64,000 bases of DNA from Pseudomonas sp. DTU12.3 (GTDB lineage: Bacteria; Pseudomonadota; Gammaproteobacteria; Pseudomonadales; Pseudomonadaceae), in the NCBI RefSeq assembly GCF_004124275.1, contig NZ_CP027218.1, positions 1,925,501-1,989,500 on the forward strand. The letters run 5' to 3'. The position numbers and the translations under genes are program-made. Positions 25,986 through 35,226 of this stretch are shown here, piece after piece. The notes under the pieces are model-generated. The model worked only from the letters and a program-made list of their open reading frames with translations. It was not told the DNA's origin and searched no databases. Every line of letters begins with the position of its first letter. Within the stretch, counting starts at the first letter, position 1.

Positions 25986-27980
25986 CTAGACATCGAGTAA
26001 CTGCAATGCCAGATTGTCCACCTGATAATCGTTGCCGACCCCCGAATCGACATGACTGACAATGGCCAGAGTCATCTCGCTGGCGCTGGCGACGAAGTTG
26101 CCTGACAAGGTTGTCCAGGCCAGGTCATTGAGGGTCACCGGCCCGGCAATGGCAACGCCCCCGGCACTCAGCGACAGCGACGGTGCAGCATATTCACCGC
26201 GAAAACGGATGCAGTTGATCGTCAACGAATACCGGCTACCGGGCTTCAGATTGGCGAATTGTTTCTGCAGCACAACGCCCGCCGAGTTGTTGCTGTAGGT
26301 GTAGTTTTGCGCCCTGTAGTTGCCTTGTTCGAACACGATGGTCCAGTCATTCGGCAGTGTTGCCGGACCCCGACGCCAGCCATTCCAGCCGTATTGGTCA
26401 AAATTCGTCAGGTCGTGTTCCAGCGGCGGCTCGCTGGCCTTGCCGATCCGCAGTTCCAGCAGCGGTGATTGCACCGGCGCGCGCCCAGGGTTGGTCACCT
26501 TGTAGTGCACCGTCAGAGGACTGCCGGCGAAAGGTGCGATGTAACGGCTGCCTGCATCAAAGCTCAGCGGCAGGTCGAGGTCAGTAATGGTGCGCCCGAA
26601 AATATAGCGAAGCGTGACCCCGAGTGGATCGGTGACCTGCCAATACAGCTGCACCGACGCACCGATTTTCAAGGCCCAGTAATCGGGAATGAACACCTTC
26701 GCCATGCTGATGTTGGCAGGCAGTTCGTCTTCCACAACCTGTTCGATCATCGGTGGACGTAGCGTAAAGGCGCCGCCCTGGATGGTGATATTGGTCGGTT
26801 TGGACAGTTGCGGTGCGCCAGTGCCTCCTGCGCTGAGGGTGTAAGTCAGTCGCAGGGAACCCCGGATGAGCGCCAGCACGCGCTCATTCTCGATTTCAAA
26901 ATAAATCACGCTGCTCATCCCGTCCAGGGACCGGGTGTACGTGAACGTGACCGCTTCGCCCGTTTCCGTGAGGCCCTGCAGAGTCAGTTGCAACTGGTCA
27001 TTCTTTGCATAATTGCTGAGGAAAATCACGACCCGCGCCGGTCCACCAAATAGCAGGTCATGATTGAGTATGTTGCCCGGTGTCCTTTCGACTGCCGGAG
27101 CTGGCAGCAATGTGATTCCCGGTTTGCTTTGCAGGATTAGTGCGTCCGACCAGCCGCTCTGATTGTGCACTTTGTCGGTCAACTGATAGCGCACCACCAG
27201 CGAATCGCTTGGCGGCAATTTGGCGAGTTGTTCCGGTGTCAGTTGAAAAACGATATCTGCCGTCGCATTGGTGACTTTGAACACCATCGTCAATGTCCCG
27301 AAGGCGAGGCTCACCAGATCCTCCAGTGCTTGATGCTGGTAGCTTTTGATCGTCACGGTCATGCCGGTATCGATCACGCTCTGGTCAATGATCGTTTCCG
27401 AAACGATGGGCAGCGGCAACCCCTGGTTGAATGGCTTGCCACCATCGGTGTCCGGGTTGCCCGGCGGAAAACTTTTGTAGTACAGCTGATAGGGCGTTGA
27501 GCTTTCGGTGTTATCGCTGATGCGCTTCACAGTGAAAAAGAACGGTTGATTTCCCGGCTGCGAATACTTGGACAACATGACACTGGCCGGGATGTAGAAA
27601 GGCACATCTCGGGCCACAACACCGTCGGCATCGAAATGTTCGGCGGTTATAAAAAACGAGGCCACGGGGATTAACTTATCGCCGAGAAAAACATCGATAT
27701 GGTCACCGACAGTCATCTGCAAATAGCTGAGGATGTACACCAGCAAGCCCTGAACATCGCTGTGTACCATGCTGTAGTTGACCCCCTGCGCACCATCGCT
27801 CAGCGGCTTGTAACCGATGACATACGGCGGTGGTACCGCTAGCACGCCGACGTCGCCCGACGGTGGTGGAAAGATGACGACCTGTTCTTCTGAAGCATTG
27901 GCGCTGCTGGTTGTCTGGCTCATGAGCAATAACCCATCGTCGGGGAGGCGGATGCCCTGGGGGGGCGCACTGATCTCCAT
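25986..27980 (-). CDS. Unrecognised 664-residue beta-rich protein
   Basis: I do not recognise a characterised family. The protein has no signal peptide or clear membrane segment. It looks like a chain of Ig-like beta domains: recurring patterns such as SLVVRYQLTDKVHNQSGWSD, VQLYWQVTDPLGVTLRYIFG and LTVHYKVTNPGR suggest three or more related repeats, and the C-terminal 150 residues (YGWNGWRRGPATLPNDW to the end) resemble a carbohydrate-binding jelly roll. Base composition looks lower in GC than the flanking genes, consistent with an accessory gene. The start is uncertain: 27980 (MEISAPPQG) or 27923 (MSQTTSSAN), neither with a strong ribosome binding site. Related multi-domain proteins of unknown role are common in P. 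fluorescens. Confidence 0.75.
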   Translation of the reverse strand: MEISAPPQGIRLPDDGLLLMSQTTSSANASEEQVVIFPPPSGDVGVLAVPPPYVIGYKPLSDGAQGVNYSMVHSDVQGLLVYILSYLQMTVGDHIDVFLGDKLIPVASFFITAEHFDADGVVARDVPFYIPASVMLSKYSQPGNQPFFFTVKRISDNTESSTPYQLYYKSFPPGNPDTDGGKPFNQGLPLPIVSETIIDQSVIDTGMTVTIKSYQHQALEDLVSLAFGTLTMVFKVTNATADIVFQLTPEQLAKLPPSDSLVVRYQLTDKVHNQSGWSDALILQSKPGITLLPAPAVERTPGNILNHDLLFGGPARVVIFLSNYAKNDQLQLTLQGLTETGEAVTFTYTRSLDGMSSVIYFEIENERVLALIRGSLRLTYTLSAGGTGAPQLSKPTNITIQGGAFTLRPPMIEQVVEDELPANISMAKVFIPDYWALKIGASVQLYWQVTDPLGVTLRYIFGRTITDLDLPLSFDAGSRYIAPFAGSPLTVHYKVTNPGRAPVQSPLLELRIGKASEPPLEHDLTNFDQYGWNGWRRGPATLPNDWTIVFEQGNYRAQNYTYSNNSAGVVLQKQFANLKPGSRYSLTINCIRFRGEYAAPSLSLSAGGVAIAGPVTLNDLAWTTLSGNFVASASEMTLAIVSHVDSGVGNDYQVDNLALQLLDV

Positions 27981-28097
27981 CGATTAGAACCGCACTGACC
28001 GGCACCGCCTACTGTCAGATCTGACAGGTAAGCAAACGTTTAAGACGAATGGTCAAGCGGGTGGGAGCGGTTATGGATTTCCCAAACTTGAAACCGC

Positions 28098-28188
28098 CCC
28101 CTGTAGGAGCTGCCGCAGGCTGCGATCTGTTGATCTTGTTTTGAAGAGCAACATCAAAAGATCGCAGCCTGCGGCAGCTTCTGCAGGG
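28098..28188. repeat. REP inverted pair
   Basis: CCTGTAGGAGCTGCCGCAGG and its near complement face each other; bases 27981-28226 hold nothing else I can support. Confidence 0.9.
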
Positions 28189-28226
28189 TGTCTTTTAAAA
28201 CAGTTCTGTTTGAAGACAAGGAGGAA

Positions 28227-28622
28227 TCAGGATTTGCGCAAAGTCTTCTGCCGAAGGATATAGATCGTCACCAACACCGCACTCGTCAACATGAACCCCC
28301 GTGCCCACGGCAGCGGCACCAGGTAACACGAGAACAGAATGCTCGCCCACATCAGCCCGATCGCGTAGACCTTGCCCTTGAGCGGAATGCCGTTGCCATC
28401 GAGGTAATCGCGGATCCATGGCCCCAGTCGTGGATGTTCGACCAGCCATTGATAGAAACGCGGAGAGCTGCGCGCGAAGCAGGCCGCGGCGAGCAGAAGG
28501 AAAGGGGTGGTGGGCAGGACAGGCAGGAAGATCCCGATCACCCCCAATGCCACGCTGAGCCAGCCGATGGCCAGCAGCAAGTAGCGCAACATCAGAGAGC
28601 GGTTGCCTATGGGGTTGTCCAT
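28227..28622 (-). CDS. YbaN-family (DUF454) inner-membrane protein
   Basis: A 131-residue membrane protein with the family pattern GWLSVALGVIGIFLPVLPTTPF followed by CFARSSPRF, HPRLGPWIRDY and two C-terminal membrane helices, matching E. coli YbaN. Function unknown. The ATG at 28592 (MLRYLLLAIGW) aligns better with E. coli YbaN and may be the true start. It ends a minus-strand pair with the YecA-family gene, 10 bases downstream of it. Confidence 0.88.
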   Translation of the reverse strand: MDNPIGNRSLMLRYLLLAIGWLSVALGVIGIFLPVLPTTPFLLLAAACFARSSPRFYQWLVEHPRLGPWIRDYLDGNGIPLKGKVYAIGLMWASILFSCYLVPLPWARGFMLTSAVLVTIYILRQKTLRKS

Positions 28623-28632
28623 AGGCCGGATC

Positions 28633-29220
28633 TTAGTGGTGACGTGGCTTGAGGATCGCCGGTTTTTCGTCGGGTGCCTGGCACAGCAGGTACAGCGCGG
28701 TCAGGGCTTCCGGGATCTGCACGATCATGTCGTCCATCAGGTTGGCGTCCTTGGCGATGTCTTCGAACTCTGGCTGTTCGTCGAACAGGCCCGAACCGAC
28801 CATGATCGGCAGGAGCATTTCGCTGACTTCTTCTTCAGCGGTTTCGAACCAGGCTGCTTCGCGCAGGAACACGCCCTCCATGAAACCGATGCACCAGCCG
28901 CGCAGTTCGGAGTCGTCCGGCTCTTCACCAAGATCGAGGTCACATGGCAGCTCGAATTCTTCATCCGAGGCCAGTTGACGGGCGATGTGCGCCTTGAGGC
29001 CGATCAGCGTGGCTTCGATTTCTGCGCGCTGGGCGTCGCTGCTGTAATGCGGCTCTTCAGAGAACAGGGCGTCGATCCACTCACGCTCCGGTACGTCTTC
29101 GGCGCAGATCGACAGCGCGGTCAGATAACCGTGCGCGGCCACGTAATCCAGCGCCTCGTCGTGCAGCTCGTCGGCATCGAGGAAGACTTGCAGGCGGGTC
29201 AGTTGCTCAGCGAAGGACAT
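28633..29220 (-). CDS. YecA/UPF0149-family protein
   Basis: Acidic helical protein of 195 residues. The central stretch SELRGWCIGFMEGVFLREAAWF and the preceding acidic region belong to the YecA/YgfB (UPF0149) family, whose role is poorly defined. The start at 29220 (MSFAEQLTRLQ) is preceded by AAGGT. Divergent from recQ, in the position of PA3343 beside PA3344 (recQ). Confidence 0.8.
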   Translation of the reverse strand: MSFAEQLTRLQVFLDADELHDEALDYVAAHGYLTALSICAEDVPEREWIDALFSEEPHYSSDAQRAEIEATLIGLKAHIARQLASDEEFELPCDLDLGEEPDDSELRGWCIGFMEGVFLREAAWFETAEEEVSEMLLPIMVGSGLFDEQPEFEDIAKDANLMDDMIVQIPEALTALYLLCQAPDEKPAILKPRHH

Positions 29221-29312
29221 TACGGGGCTACCTTGGGGGAATAAACAATGCGGGAATTCTAGGCCTTCTTGAGCGCTCAAGCCAGCCGCACGGCAGATTC
29301 ACCCTACATCTT

Positions 29313-29394
29313 TGTAGGAGCTGCCGCAGGCTGCGATTTTTTGATGTTGTTTTTTAAAGATCAAAAGATCGCAGCCTGCGGCAGCTCCTACAGG
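29313..29394. repeat. REP inverted pair
   Basis: TGTAGGAGCTGCCGCAGGCTGCGAT faces AGATCGCAGCCTGCGGCAGC in the yecA-like/recQ intergenic region. Confidence 0.92.
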
Positions 29395-29579
29395 GGCGCA
29401 TCTTAGATTGTATCGACGGGTGTCGCCCTGTGCAGGGGAGGCCTCGGGTATACTGCCGCGTTTTGCGCTCCCTGCCTGTATTGCGGCTGTCATGCAATGC
29501 GTTCTTACGATTCTGCGGTGCAGCCTTGCCCGTCATGAACCAGCCTTGCAGGGATGTTTTTGTGATTTTTGGAGTTTTT

Positions 29580-31709
29580 ATGCTCGAACAGGCTCAACGC
29601 GTCCTCAAGGACATCTTCGGCTACGACAGTTTCCGTGGCCGTCAGGGTGCAATCATTGAGCGCGTGGCCAGCGGCGGGGATGCGCTGGTCTTGATGCCTA
29701 CCGGTGGCGGCAAGTCGCTGTGCTTCCAGGTCCCGGCGCTGTTGCGCGAAGGCCTGGCGGTGGTGGTGTCGCCGTTGATCGCCTTGATGGACGATCAGGT
29801 CGCCACCCTCGAAGAGCTGGGTGTGGCGGCAGCGGCGTTGAACTCCACACTGAGTGCCGAGCAGCAGCGCGATCTCGCCACGCGGATCAAACGCGGTGAA
29901 GTGAAGATGTTGTATCTGGCGCCCGAGCGTCTGGTGCAACCGCGCATGCTGTCGTTCCTGCAAGGGCTGAATATCGCCTTGTTCGCCATCGACGAAGCGC
30001 ACTGCGTATCGCAATGGGGCCACGACTTCCGTCCGGAATACCTGCAACTGGGCCAGTTGGCGGAGCTGTTTCCCGACGTACCGCGCATCGCCCTGACCGC
30101 TACCGCCGACAAGCGCACCCGCGAAGAAATCGTCACCCGCCTGCATCTGCAGAACGCCGAGCGCTTTCTGTCGAGCTTCGACCGCCCGAACATCTTTTAC
30201 CGCATCGTTCCTAAAGAGCAGCCACGCAAGCAGTTGCTGGCGTTCCTCGCCGAGCGGCGCAGTGATGCCGGCATCGTCTATTGCCTGTCGCGCAAAAAAG
30301 TCGAAGAAGTGGCGACGTTCCTCAGCGAACAGGGTTTTCCGGCGTTGCCGTATCACGCAGGTCTGCCCAACGATCTGCGGGCCTTCAACCAAAAGCGCTT
30401 CCTCAATGAGGAAGGCCTGATCATGGTCGCCACCGTGGCGTTCGGCATGGGCATCGACAAGCCCAACGTACGTTTTGTCGCCCACCTTGATCTGCCGAAG
30501 TCGCTTGAAGCGTATTACCAGGAAACCGGTCGTGGTGGCCGCGATGGCTTGCCGGCGGATGCGTGGATGGCTTACGGTCTGCAAGACGTGGTGATGCTCA
30601 AGCAGATGCTGCAGAACTCTGAAGGCGACGAGCGGCACAAGCGTCTAGAGCAGCACAAGCTCGACGCGATGCTCTCGCTCTGCGAAGAAACCCGCTGCCG
30701 TCGTCAGACCCTGCTGGCGTATTTCGATGAAGACATGCCCGAGCCGTGCGGCCATTGCGACAACTGTGTCGATGGCGTGCAGACCTGGGATGCCACCGAG
30801 CCTGCACGTCAGGCGTTGTCAGCGATTTTCCGTACTGGCCAGCGTTATGGCGTCGGCCATCTGGTTGATGTGCTGCTGGGCAAGGACAACGAAAAAATTC
30901 GCAGTTTCGGTCATCAGCACCTGTCGGTGTGGGGCGTCGGCAAAGCGCTGAGCGAGAGCGAATGGCGCTCGCTGTTCCGCCAGTTGGTGGCGCGTGGTCT
31001 GGCCGATGTCGATCACGAAGGGTACGGCGGTCTGCGTCTCAACGACAGTTGCCGGCCATTGCTCAAGGGCGAAGTGAGCCTGGAGCTGCGCCGCGATCTG
31101 AAGCCGCAAGTCGCCGCCAAGAGCAACAGCAAGAGTCCGGCCAGCCAACTGGTGCGCGGCGAAGAGCGCGAACAGTGGGAAGCGCTGCGTGCGTTGCGGC
31201 GCAAACTCGCCGAAGAACACGGCGTACCACCGTACGTCATCTTCCCCGACTCGACGCTGCTGGAAATGCTCCGCAGTCAGCCGACTTCGCTGGCGGAAAT
31301 GGCCACGGTCAGCGGCGTCGGTGCACGTAAGCTGGAGCGCTATGGCGAGGCCTTCCTCGAAGTGCTTGGCGGCGCAGTCGAGGCGCCGAAAGCGGTGGCC
31401 GACGTGCGCCACGAACTGATCACGCTGGCCCGCGCCGGCATGACGCCGCTGCAAATCGCGGGGCAGTTGCAGTGCTCGGAAAAGAACGTCTACACCATGC
31501 TCGCCGAAGCCATTGGCAAGCAGCAGTTGTCGCTGGAACAGGCGCTGGACTTGCCTGAAGAACTGATGGGCGAAGTGCAGGACGCGTTCCTCGATGGCGA
31601 AGGCGAGTTGCCGTCGGTCGCCGAAATTGCCGAGTTGTTCGCCGGCCGGGTTCCAGAGGGCGTGCTTTACTGCGTGCGGGCTGCGCTGCAATCGGAATTC
31701 GAAATGTAA
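29580..31709 (+). CDS. recQ: ATP-dependent DNA helicase RecQ
   Basis: A 709-residue 3'-5' helicase acting in RecF-pathway recombination and fork repair. It has Walker A PTGGGKS (about 40-46), the DEAH box (138-141) followed by the aromatic-rich loop [13 protein letters not shown], motif VI ([14 protein letters not shown]), a zinc-binding four-cysteine RQC region ([16 protein letters not shown]), winged helix and an HRDC domain near 520-600 ([19 protein letters not shown]). The C-terminal extension after the HRDC domain is usual in pseudomonads. The ATG at 29580 follows GGAG; upstream in-frame sequence is not coding. Confidence 0.96.
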   Translation: MLEQAQRVLKDIFGYDSFRGRQGAIIERVASGGDALVLMPTGGGKSLCFQVPALLREGLAVVVSPLIALMDDQVATLEELGVAAAALNSTLSAEQQRDLATRIKRGEVKMLYLAPERLVQPRMLSFLQGLNIALFAIDEAHCVSQWGHDFRPEYLQLGQLAELFPDVPRIALTATADKRTREEIVTRLHLQNAERFLSSFDRPNIFYRIVPKEQPRKQLLAFLAERRSDAGIVYCLSRKKVEEVATFLSEQGFPALPYHAGLPNDLRAFNQKRFLNEEGLIMVATVAFGMGIDKPNVRFVAHLDLPKSLEAYYQETGRGGRDGLPADAWMAYGLQDVVMLKQMLQNSEGDERHKRLEQHKLDAMLSLCEETRCRRQTLLAYFDEDMPEPCGHCDNCVDGVQTWDATEPARQALSAIFRTGQRYGVGHLVDVLLGKDNEKIRSFGHQHLSVWGVGKALSESEWRSLFRQLVARGLADVDHEGYGGLRLNDSCRPLLKGEVSLELRRDLKPQVAAKSNSKSPASQLVRGEEREQWEALRALRRKLAEEHGVPPYVIFPDSTLLEMLRSQPTSLAEMATVSGVGARKLERYGEAFLEVLGGAVEAPKAVADVRHELITLARAGMTPLQIAGQLQCSEKNVYTMLAEAIGKQQLSLEQALDLPEELMGEVQDAFLDGEGELPSVAEIAELFAGRVPEGVLYCVRAALQSEFEM

Positions 31710-31721
31710 GTTGGCCGCCAG

Positions 31722-32685
31722 CCCTCACCCCAGCCCTCTCCCCGAGGGAGAGGGGGCCGACCGAGGTGTCTGGGGTTTGACATCGACCTGAAAGAACCAG
31801 TCGATTATGGCTTCGGTAAAGCAGGATCAGATCGGCGTAACCCTGAAGCATCCCCCATTCAGTCCCCTCTCCTTTTGGGAGAGGGGACCGACCGAGGTGT
31901 CTGGGGTTTGACATCGACCTGAAAGAACCAGTCGATTATGGCTTCGGTAAAGCAGGATCAGGTCGGCGTAACCCTGAAGCATCCCCCATTCAGTCCCCTC
32001 TCCTTTTGGGAGAGGGGACCGACCGAGGTGTCTGGGGTTTGACATCGACCTGAAAGAACCAGTCGATTATGGATTCGGTAAAGCAGGATCAGGTCGGCGT
32101 AACCCTGAAGCATCCCCCATTCAGTCCCCTCTCCTTTTGGGAGAGGGGGCCGACCGAGGTGTCTGGGGTTTGACATCGACCTGAAAGAACCAGTCGATTA
32201 TGGATTCGGTAAAGCAGGATCAGGTCGGCGTAACCCTGAAGCATCCCCCATTCAGTCCCCTCTCCTTTTGGGAGAGGGGACCGACCGAGGTGTCTGGGGT
32301 TTGACATCGACCTGAAAGAACCAGTCGATTATGGCTTCGGTAAAGCAGGATCAGGTCGGCGTAACCCTGAAGCATCCCCCATTCAGTCCCCTCTCCTTTT
32401 GGGAGAGGGGACCGACCGAGGTGTCTGGGGTTTGACATCGACCTGAAAGAACCAGTCGATTATGGATTCGGTAAAGCAGGATCAGGTCGGCGTAACCCTG
32501 AAGCATCCCCCATTCAGTCCCCTCTCCTTTTGGGAGAGGGGGCCGACCGAGGTGTCTGGGGTTTGACATCGACCTGAAAGAACCAGTCGATTATGGCTTC
32601 GGTAAAGCAGGATCAGATCGGCGTAACCCTGAAGCATCCCCCATTCAGTCCCCTCTCCTTTTGGGAGAGGGCTAGGGTGAGGGGC
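31722..32685. repeat. 131-bp tandem repeat array (7 spacers, 8 hairpins)
   Basis: Starts with CCCTCACCCCAGCCCTCTCC and ends with GAGAGGGCTAGGGTGAGGGG, an inverted pair. Between them the unit of exactly 131 bases repeats: CGACCGAGGTGTCTGGGG occurs seven times (about 31759, 31890, 32021, 32152, 32283, 32414, 32545) and the hairpin CCCTCTCCTTTTGGGAGAGG or a variant eight times. Copies differ at only a few fixed positions (GGCTTCGG or GGATTCGG, CAGATCGG or CAGGTCGG, GGGGACCG or GGGGGCCG). It occupies the gap between recQ and the MarR gene. Confidence 0.96.
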
Positions 32686-32750
32686 TTTCAAGATGTAACG
32701 ATTCAGTACAGACCGCTACTTGCCTATAACTGCAGCTCATGCTTAGCTGG

Positions 32751-32761
32751 CTAATAATTAG
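32751..32761. promoter_or_regulatory. Candidate MarR operator
   Basis: The 11-base palindrome CTAATAATTAG lies 37 bases before the MarR-family start, in an AT-rich stretch after the repeat array. MarR proteins commonly autoregulate at such sites. Inference from position. Confidence 0.35.
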
Positions 32762-32797
32762 AAATTCTTTATTTTTCAGTCTAACCGTGAGTGTTTT

Positions 32798-33232
32798 ATG
32801 CCGTTAACCGATCAACACCGCTTTGGCATGCAACTGGCCCAGATGTCCCGTGGCTGGCGTGCCGAACTGGACCGCCGGCTGGCCGGCCTGGGGCTGTCCC
32901 AGGCGCGCTGGCTGGTGCTGCTGCATCTGGCGCGTTTCGAAGACGCGCCGACCCAACGGGAGCTGGCGCAGAGCGTCGGTGTCGAAGGTCCGACCCTTGC
33001 ACGCTTGCTTGATAGTCTGGAAAGCCAGGGCCTAGTGCAACGCCAGTCCGTGATGGAAGACCGTCGGGCGAAAAAAATCGTTCTCTGTGCGCCGGCCCTG
33101 CCGCTGATCGAACAAATCGAAACGATTGCCACGCAGCTGCGTCACGAATTGTTCGAAGGCGTCGACGAGGCGGATTTAAAGGTCTGCATGCGGGTTCACG
33201 GGCACATTCTGGGTAATCTGGAAAAATCTTGA
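32798..33232 (+). CDS. MarR-family transcriptional regulator
   Basis: A 144-residue winged-helix regulator: dimerisation helices at both ends and the MarR core LSQARWLVLLHLARFEDAPTQ, then ELAQSVGVEGPTLARLLDSL and the wing QRQSVMEDRRAKKIVL. SlyA-like. Its effector and targets are unknown. In P. aeruginosa a MarR gene (PA3341) holds the same position before the FimV-like gene and plpD. Confidence 0.9.
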   Translation: MPLTDQHRFGMQLAQMSRGWRAELDRRLAGLGLSQARWLVLLHLARFEDAPTQRELAQSVGVEGPTLARLLDSLESQGLVQRQSVMEDRRAKKIVLCAPALPLIEQIETIATQLRHELFEGVDEADLKVCMRVHGHILGNLEKS

Positions 33233-33359
33233 GGCACAACCCGCTGCCGTTTTTTTGAGAGATCGCGCTGAGCAGACTATAAGAACTACTGGGCAATATC
33301 GTGTTCGTACCGGATGTGCGAACGCATAGAAGTCGGTTTTGCTTATTTAAGGGATGCTC

Positions 33360-35141
33360 ATGCTCGCAAGTCGGCACGTGGTACTGCGCGGTGGCGCCAA
33401 ATGGCTGCTGATCGCTGGCGTATTCAGCTATTCGACCTGGTCGATGGCGTTGGGGCTGGGTGACATCACTGTTCATTCCGCCCTCAATCAGCCGCTCAAG
33501 GCCGACATCGCGTTGGTCGATGTTGGTGGGCTGACACAAAACGATCTCTCCGTGAGCCTGGCCACGGCCGACGAATTCGGCCAGGCCGGGGTTGAGCGAG
33601 TGTTCTTCCTCAATGACCTCAAGTTCACGCCGATCCTGCACGGTAATCGGCAGATGATCCGGGTGACCTCGAGTAAACCGGTCAATGAACCCTATCTGAA
33701 TTTCCTTGTGCAGCTCAGTCAGCCCAACGGCCGCTTGCTGCGCGAATACACCGTGCTGATCGACCCACCGGGCTCGCCGGGTATCGTGCCGGCCACCGAT
33801 GAGCCGGATCCGCGCCCGCAGTCTTCCGGCTTTCCCACGGTCGAACCGGCTGCACCCGCGCAAGCCGCGCAAGGCAAGCGTGACACCGCGCCTGTTGCGC
33901 CGGTGCCAGCGCCGGCACCCGCCAACGATGCACTGGCCGAGCAGTTGGCCGCGAGCGTGTTGCAGAACCAGCAGCTGCAAAAAATCCTCGACGAGCAGAA
34001 TCTGAAAATCCAGGCGCAGGACGTGCTGATTGCCGATGGCAAGAAGCAGATCAGCGATCTGCAAACCCGCTTGGTCGAACTGCAAAAGGCGCCGCCAGCG
34101 CCTGTCATAACGCCAATCCCGGCACCGGTCGCCGCACCGGTCGAACCCGCCGATGACGGCTTTAACTGGCCGTTGCTCGGCGGTTTGTTGCTGCTGCTCG
34201 GGGCGTTGGCCGCACTGTTTATTCACCGTCGACGGCAACAACAGGCGTCCAGCGCCGAACCGCTGCCATTCGCGCCGCTGCCTGGCGAACCTGACGTTGG
34301 TGCGAGCGCAAGCGCGGAGCCGGTCAGGACGCACGCCTCAGCCGATCATCGAGAAGAGCCAGCGGCGGGCGATGTGCTGGAAGCGGTGGGAATCTATCTG
34401 GCTTATGGCCGGCTCGGCGAAGCGACCGGGCTGTTACGCGATGCCTTGCAAAAGGAACCGGAGCGGGTTGATCTTGGCCTGCAATTGCTCGAAGTGCTGG
34501 GGCGCCAGGGCGATAGCACAGCCTTTGAATTGCAGGAAAACCATTTGCGCCAGCTCGGGGTTGATGAGCAGCGGTTACAGGATATTCGCCAGCGTCATCC
34601 AAAATTAACCAGTGCGGTATCGTTGGCGCCGATCGTACCGGCGGTCGCCAGCGCAGCGCCTGTCGTTGTCGCCGCGCCCGAACCTGCACCAGCGGAAGAT
34701 GACTTCGAACTGAACCTCGACGCCTTGTCGATGGATTCCACCTGGGATCTGGAAGAAAGCCGTCCGGCCACCGCGCCAGCGCCGGCAGACGCGTCCGCCT
34801 TCGGTGCCAGCCTGCAAGTGCTGCCGCAGGATTTTGCCCTGCCGGAAACAGCGGACAGTGAGGACGCTGAGCTTGAGTGGATCGCCGAGGCGGACGCCCA
34901 ACCGCTCGACGATAATTTCCTCAATGAATTTGCTGATTCGCCGCCACTGGCACTGGAACCGCTGGATTTGCAAACGCCGGAGGAGCTGCACAGCGGCGGA
35001 TCCGTAAAGCTCGAACAGGCGCAAACCTGCATTGATGACGGCGACCTCGACAGCGCGATTGCACTGCTCAACGAGCTGCTCAAGGAAGGCGATGAGCCGC
35101 TGAAACAAACGGCACGCACTTTATTGGCGGGGATTCGTTGA
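33360..35141 (+). CDS. FimV-like protein (PA3340-like)
   Basis: A 593-residue envelope protein. After a signal-like N-terminus comes the FimV N-terminal domain (LGLGDITVHSALNQPLKADI), a Pro/Ala-rich linker with a coiled coil (about 195-245), one membrane helix (FNWPLLGGLLLLLGALAALF, about 263-283), an acidic cytoplasmic part and a C-terminal TPR-like FimV motif (AQTCIDDGDLDSAIALLNEL). It is shorter than canonical FimV, which lies elsewhere in pseudomonads. The ATG at 33360 is preferred over 33354 because AAGGG ends directly against the latter. Confidence 0.82.
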   Translation: MLASRHVVLRGGAKWLLIAGVFSYSTWSMALGLGDITVHSALNQPLKADIALVDVGGLTQNDLSVSLATADEFGQAGVERVFFLNDLKFTPILHGNRQMIRVTSSKPVNEPYLNFLVQLSQPNGRLLREYTVLIDPPGSPGIVPATDEPDPRPQSSGFPTVEPAAPAQAAQGKRDTAPVAPVPAPAPANDALAEQLAASVLQNQQLQKILDEQNLKIQAQDVLIADGKKQISDLQTRLVELQKAPPAPVITPIPAPVAAPVEPADDGFNWPLLGGLLLLLGALAALFIHRRRQQQASSAEPLPFAPLPGEPDVGASASAEPVRTHASADHREEPAAGDVLEAVGIYLAYGRLGEATGLLRDALQKEPERVDLGLQLLEVLGRQGDSTAFELQENHLRQLGVDEQRLQDIRQRHPKLTSAVSLAPIVPAVASAAPVVVAAPEPAPAEDDFELNLDALSMDSTWDLEESRPATAPAPADASAFGASLQVLPQDFALPETADSEDAELEWIAEADAQPLDDNFLNEFADSPPLALEPLDLQTPEELHSGGSVKLEQAQTCIDDGDLDSAIALLNELLKEGDEPLKQTARTLLAGIR

Positions 35142-35171
35142 GTCGTGTGCCTGTCGTTGATGGGACGAACC

Positions 35172-35197
35172 ATTCGCGAGCAGGCTCGCTCCCACAT
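35172..35197. repeat. Single REP half-element
   Basis: One copy of TCGCGAGCAGGCTCGCTCCCAC without a clear partner, between the convergent 3' ends of the FimV-like gene and plpD. Confidence 0.7.
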
Positions 35198-35226
35198 TGG
35201 CACTGTGGCTACAGCTCCTACACGGG

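Noticed and set aside
31722..32685. CRISPR-like array
   Set aside because: The regular hairpins alternate with spacers that are themselves almost identical, the unit is 131 bases, and no cas gene is present.
31827..32691. A ladder of nearly identical 69-72 codon frames on the minus strand
   Set aside because: They are spaced exactly 131 bases apart and simply reflect the tandem array; none has a ribosome binding site.
33303..33323. Dyad GTTCGTACCGGATGTGCGAAC as an operator before the FimV-like gene
   Set aside because: Imperfect centre and no supporting context; could be chance.
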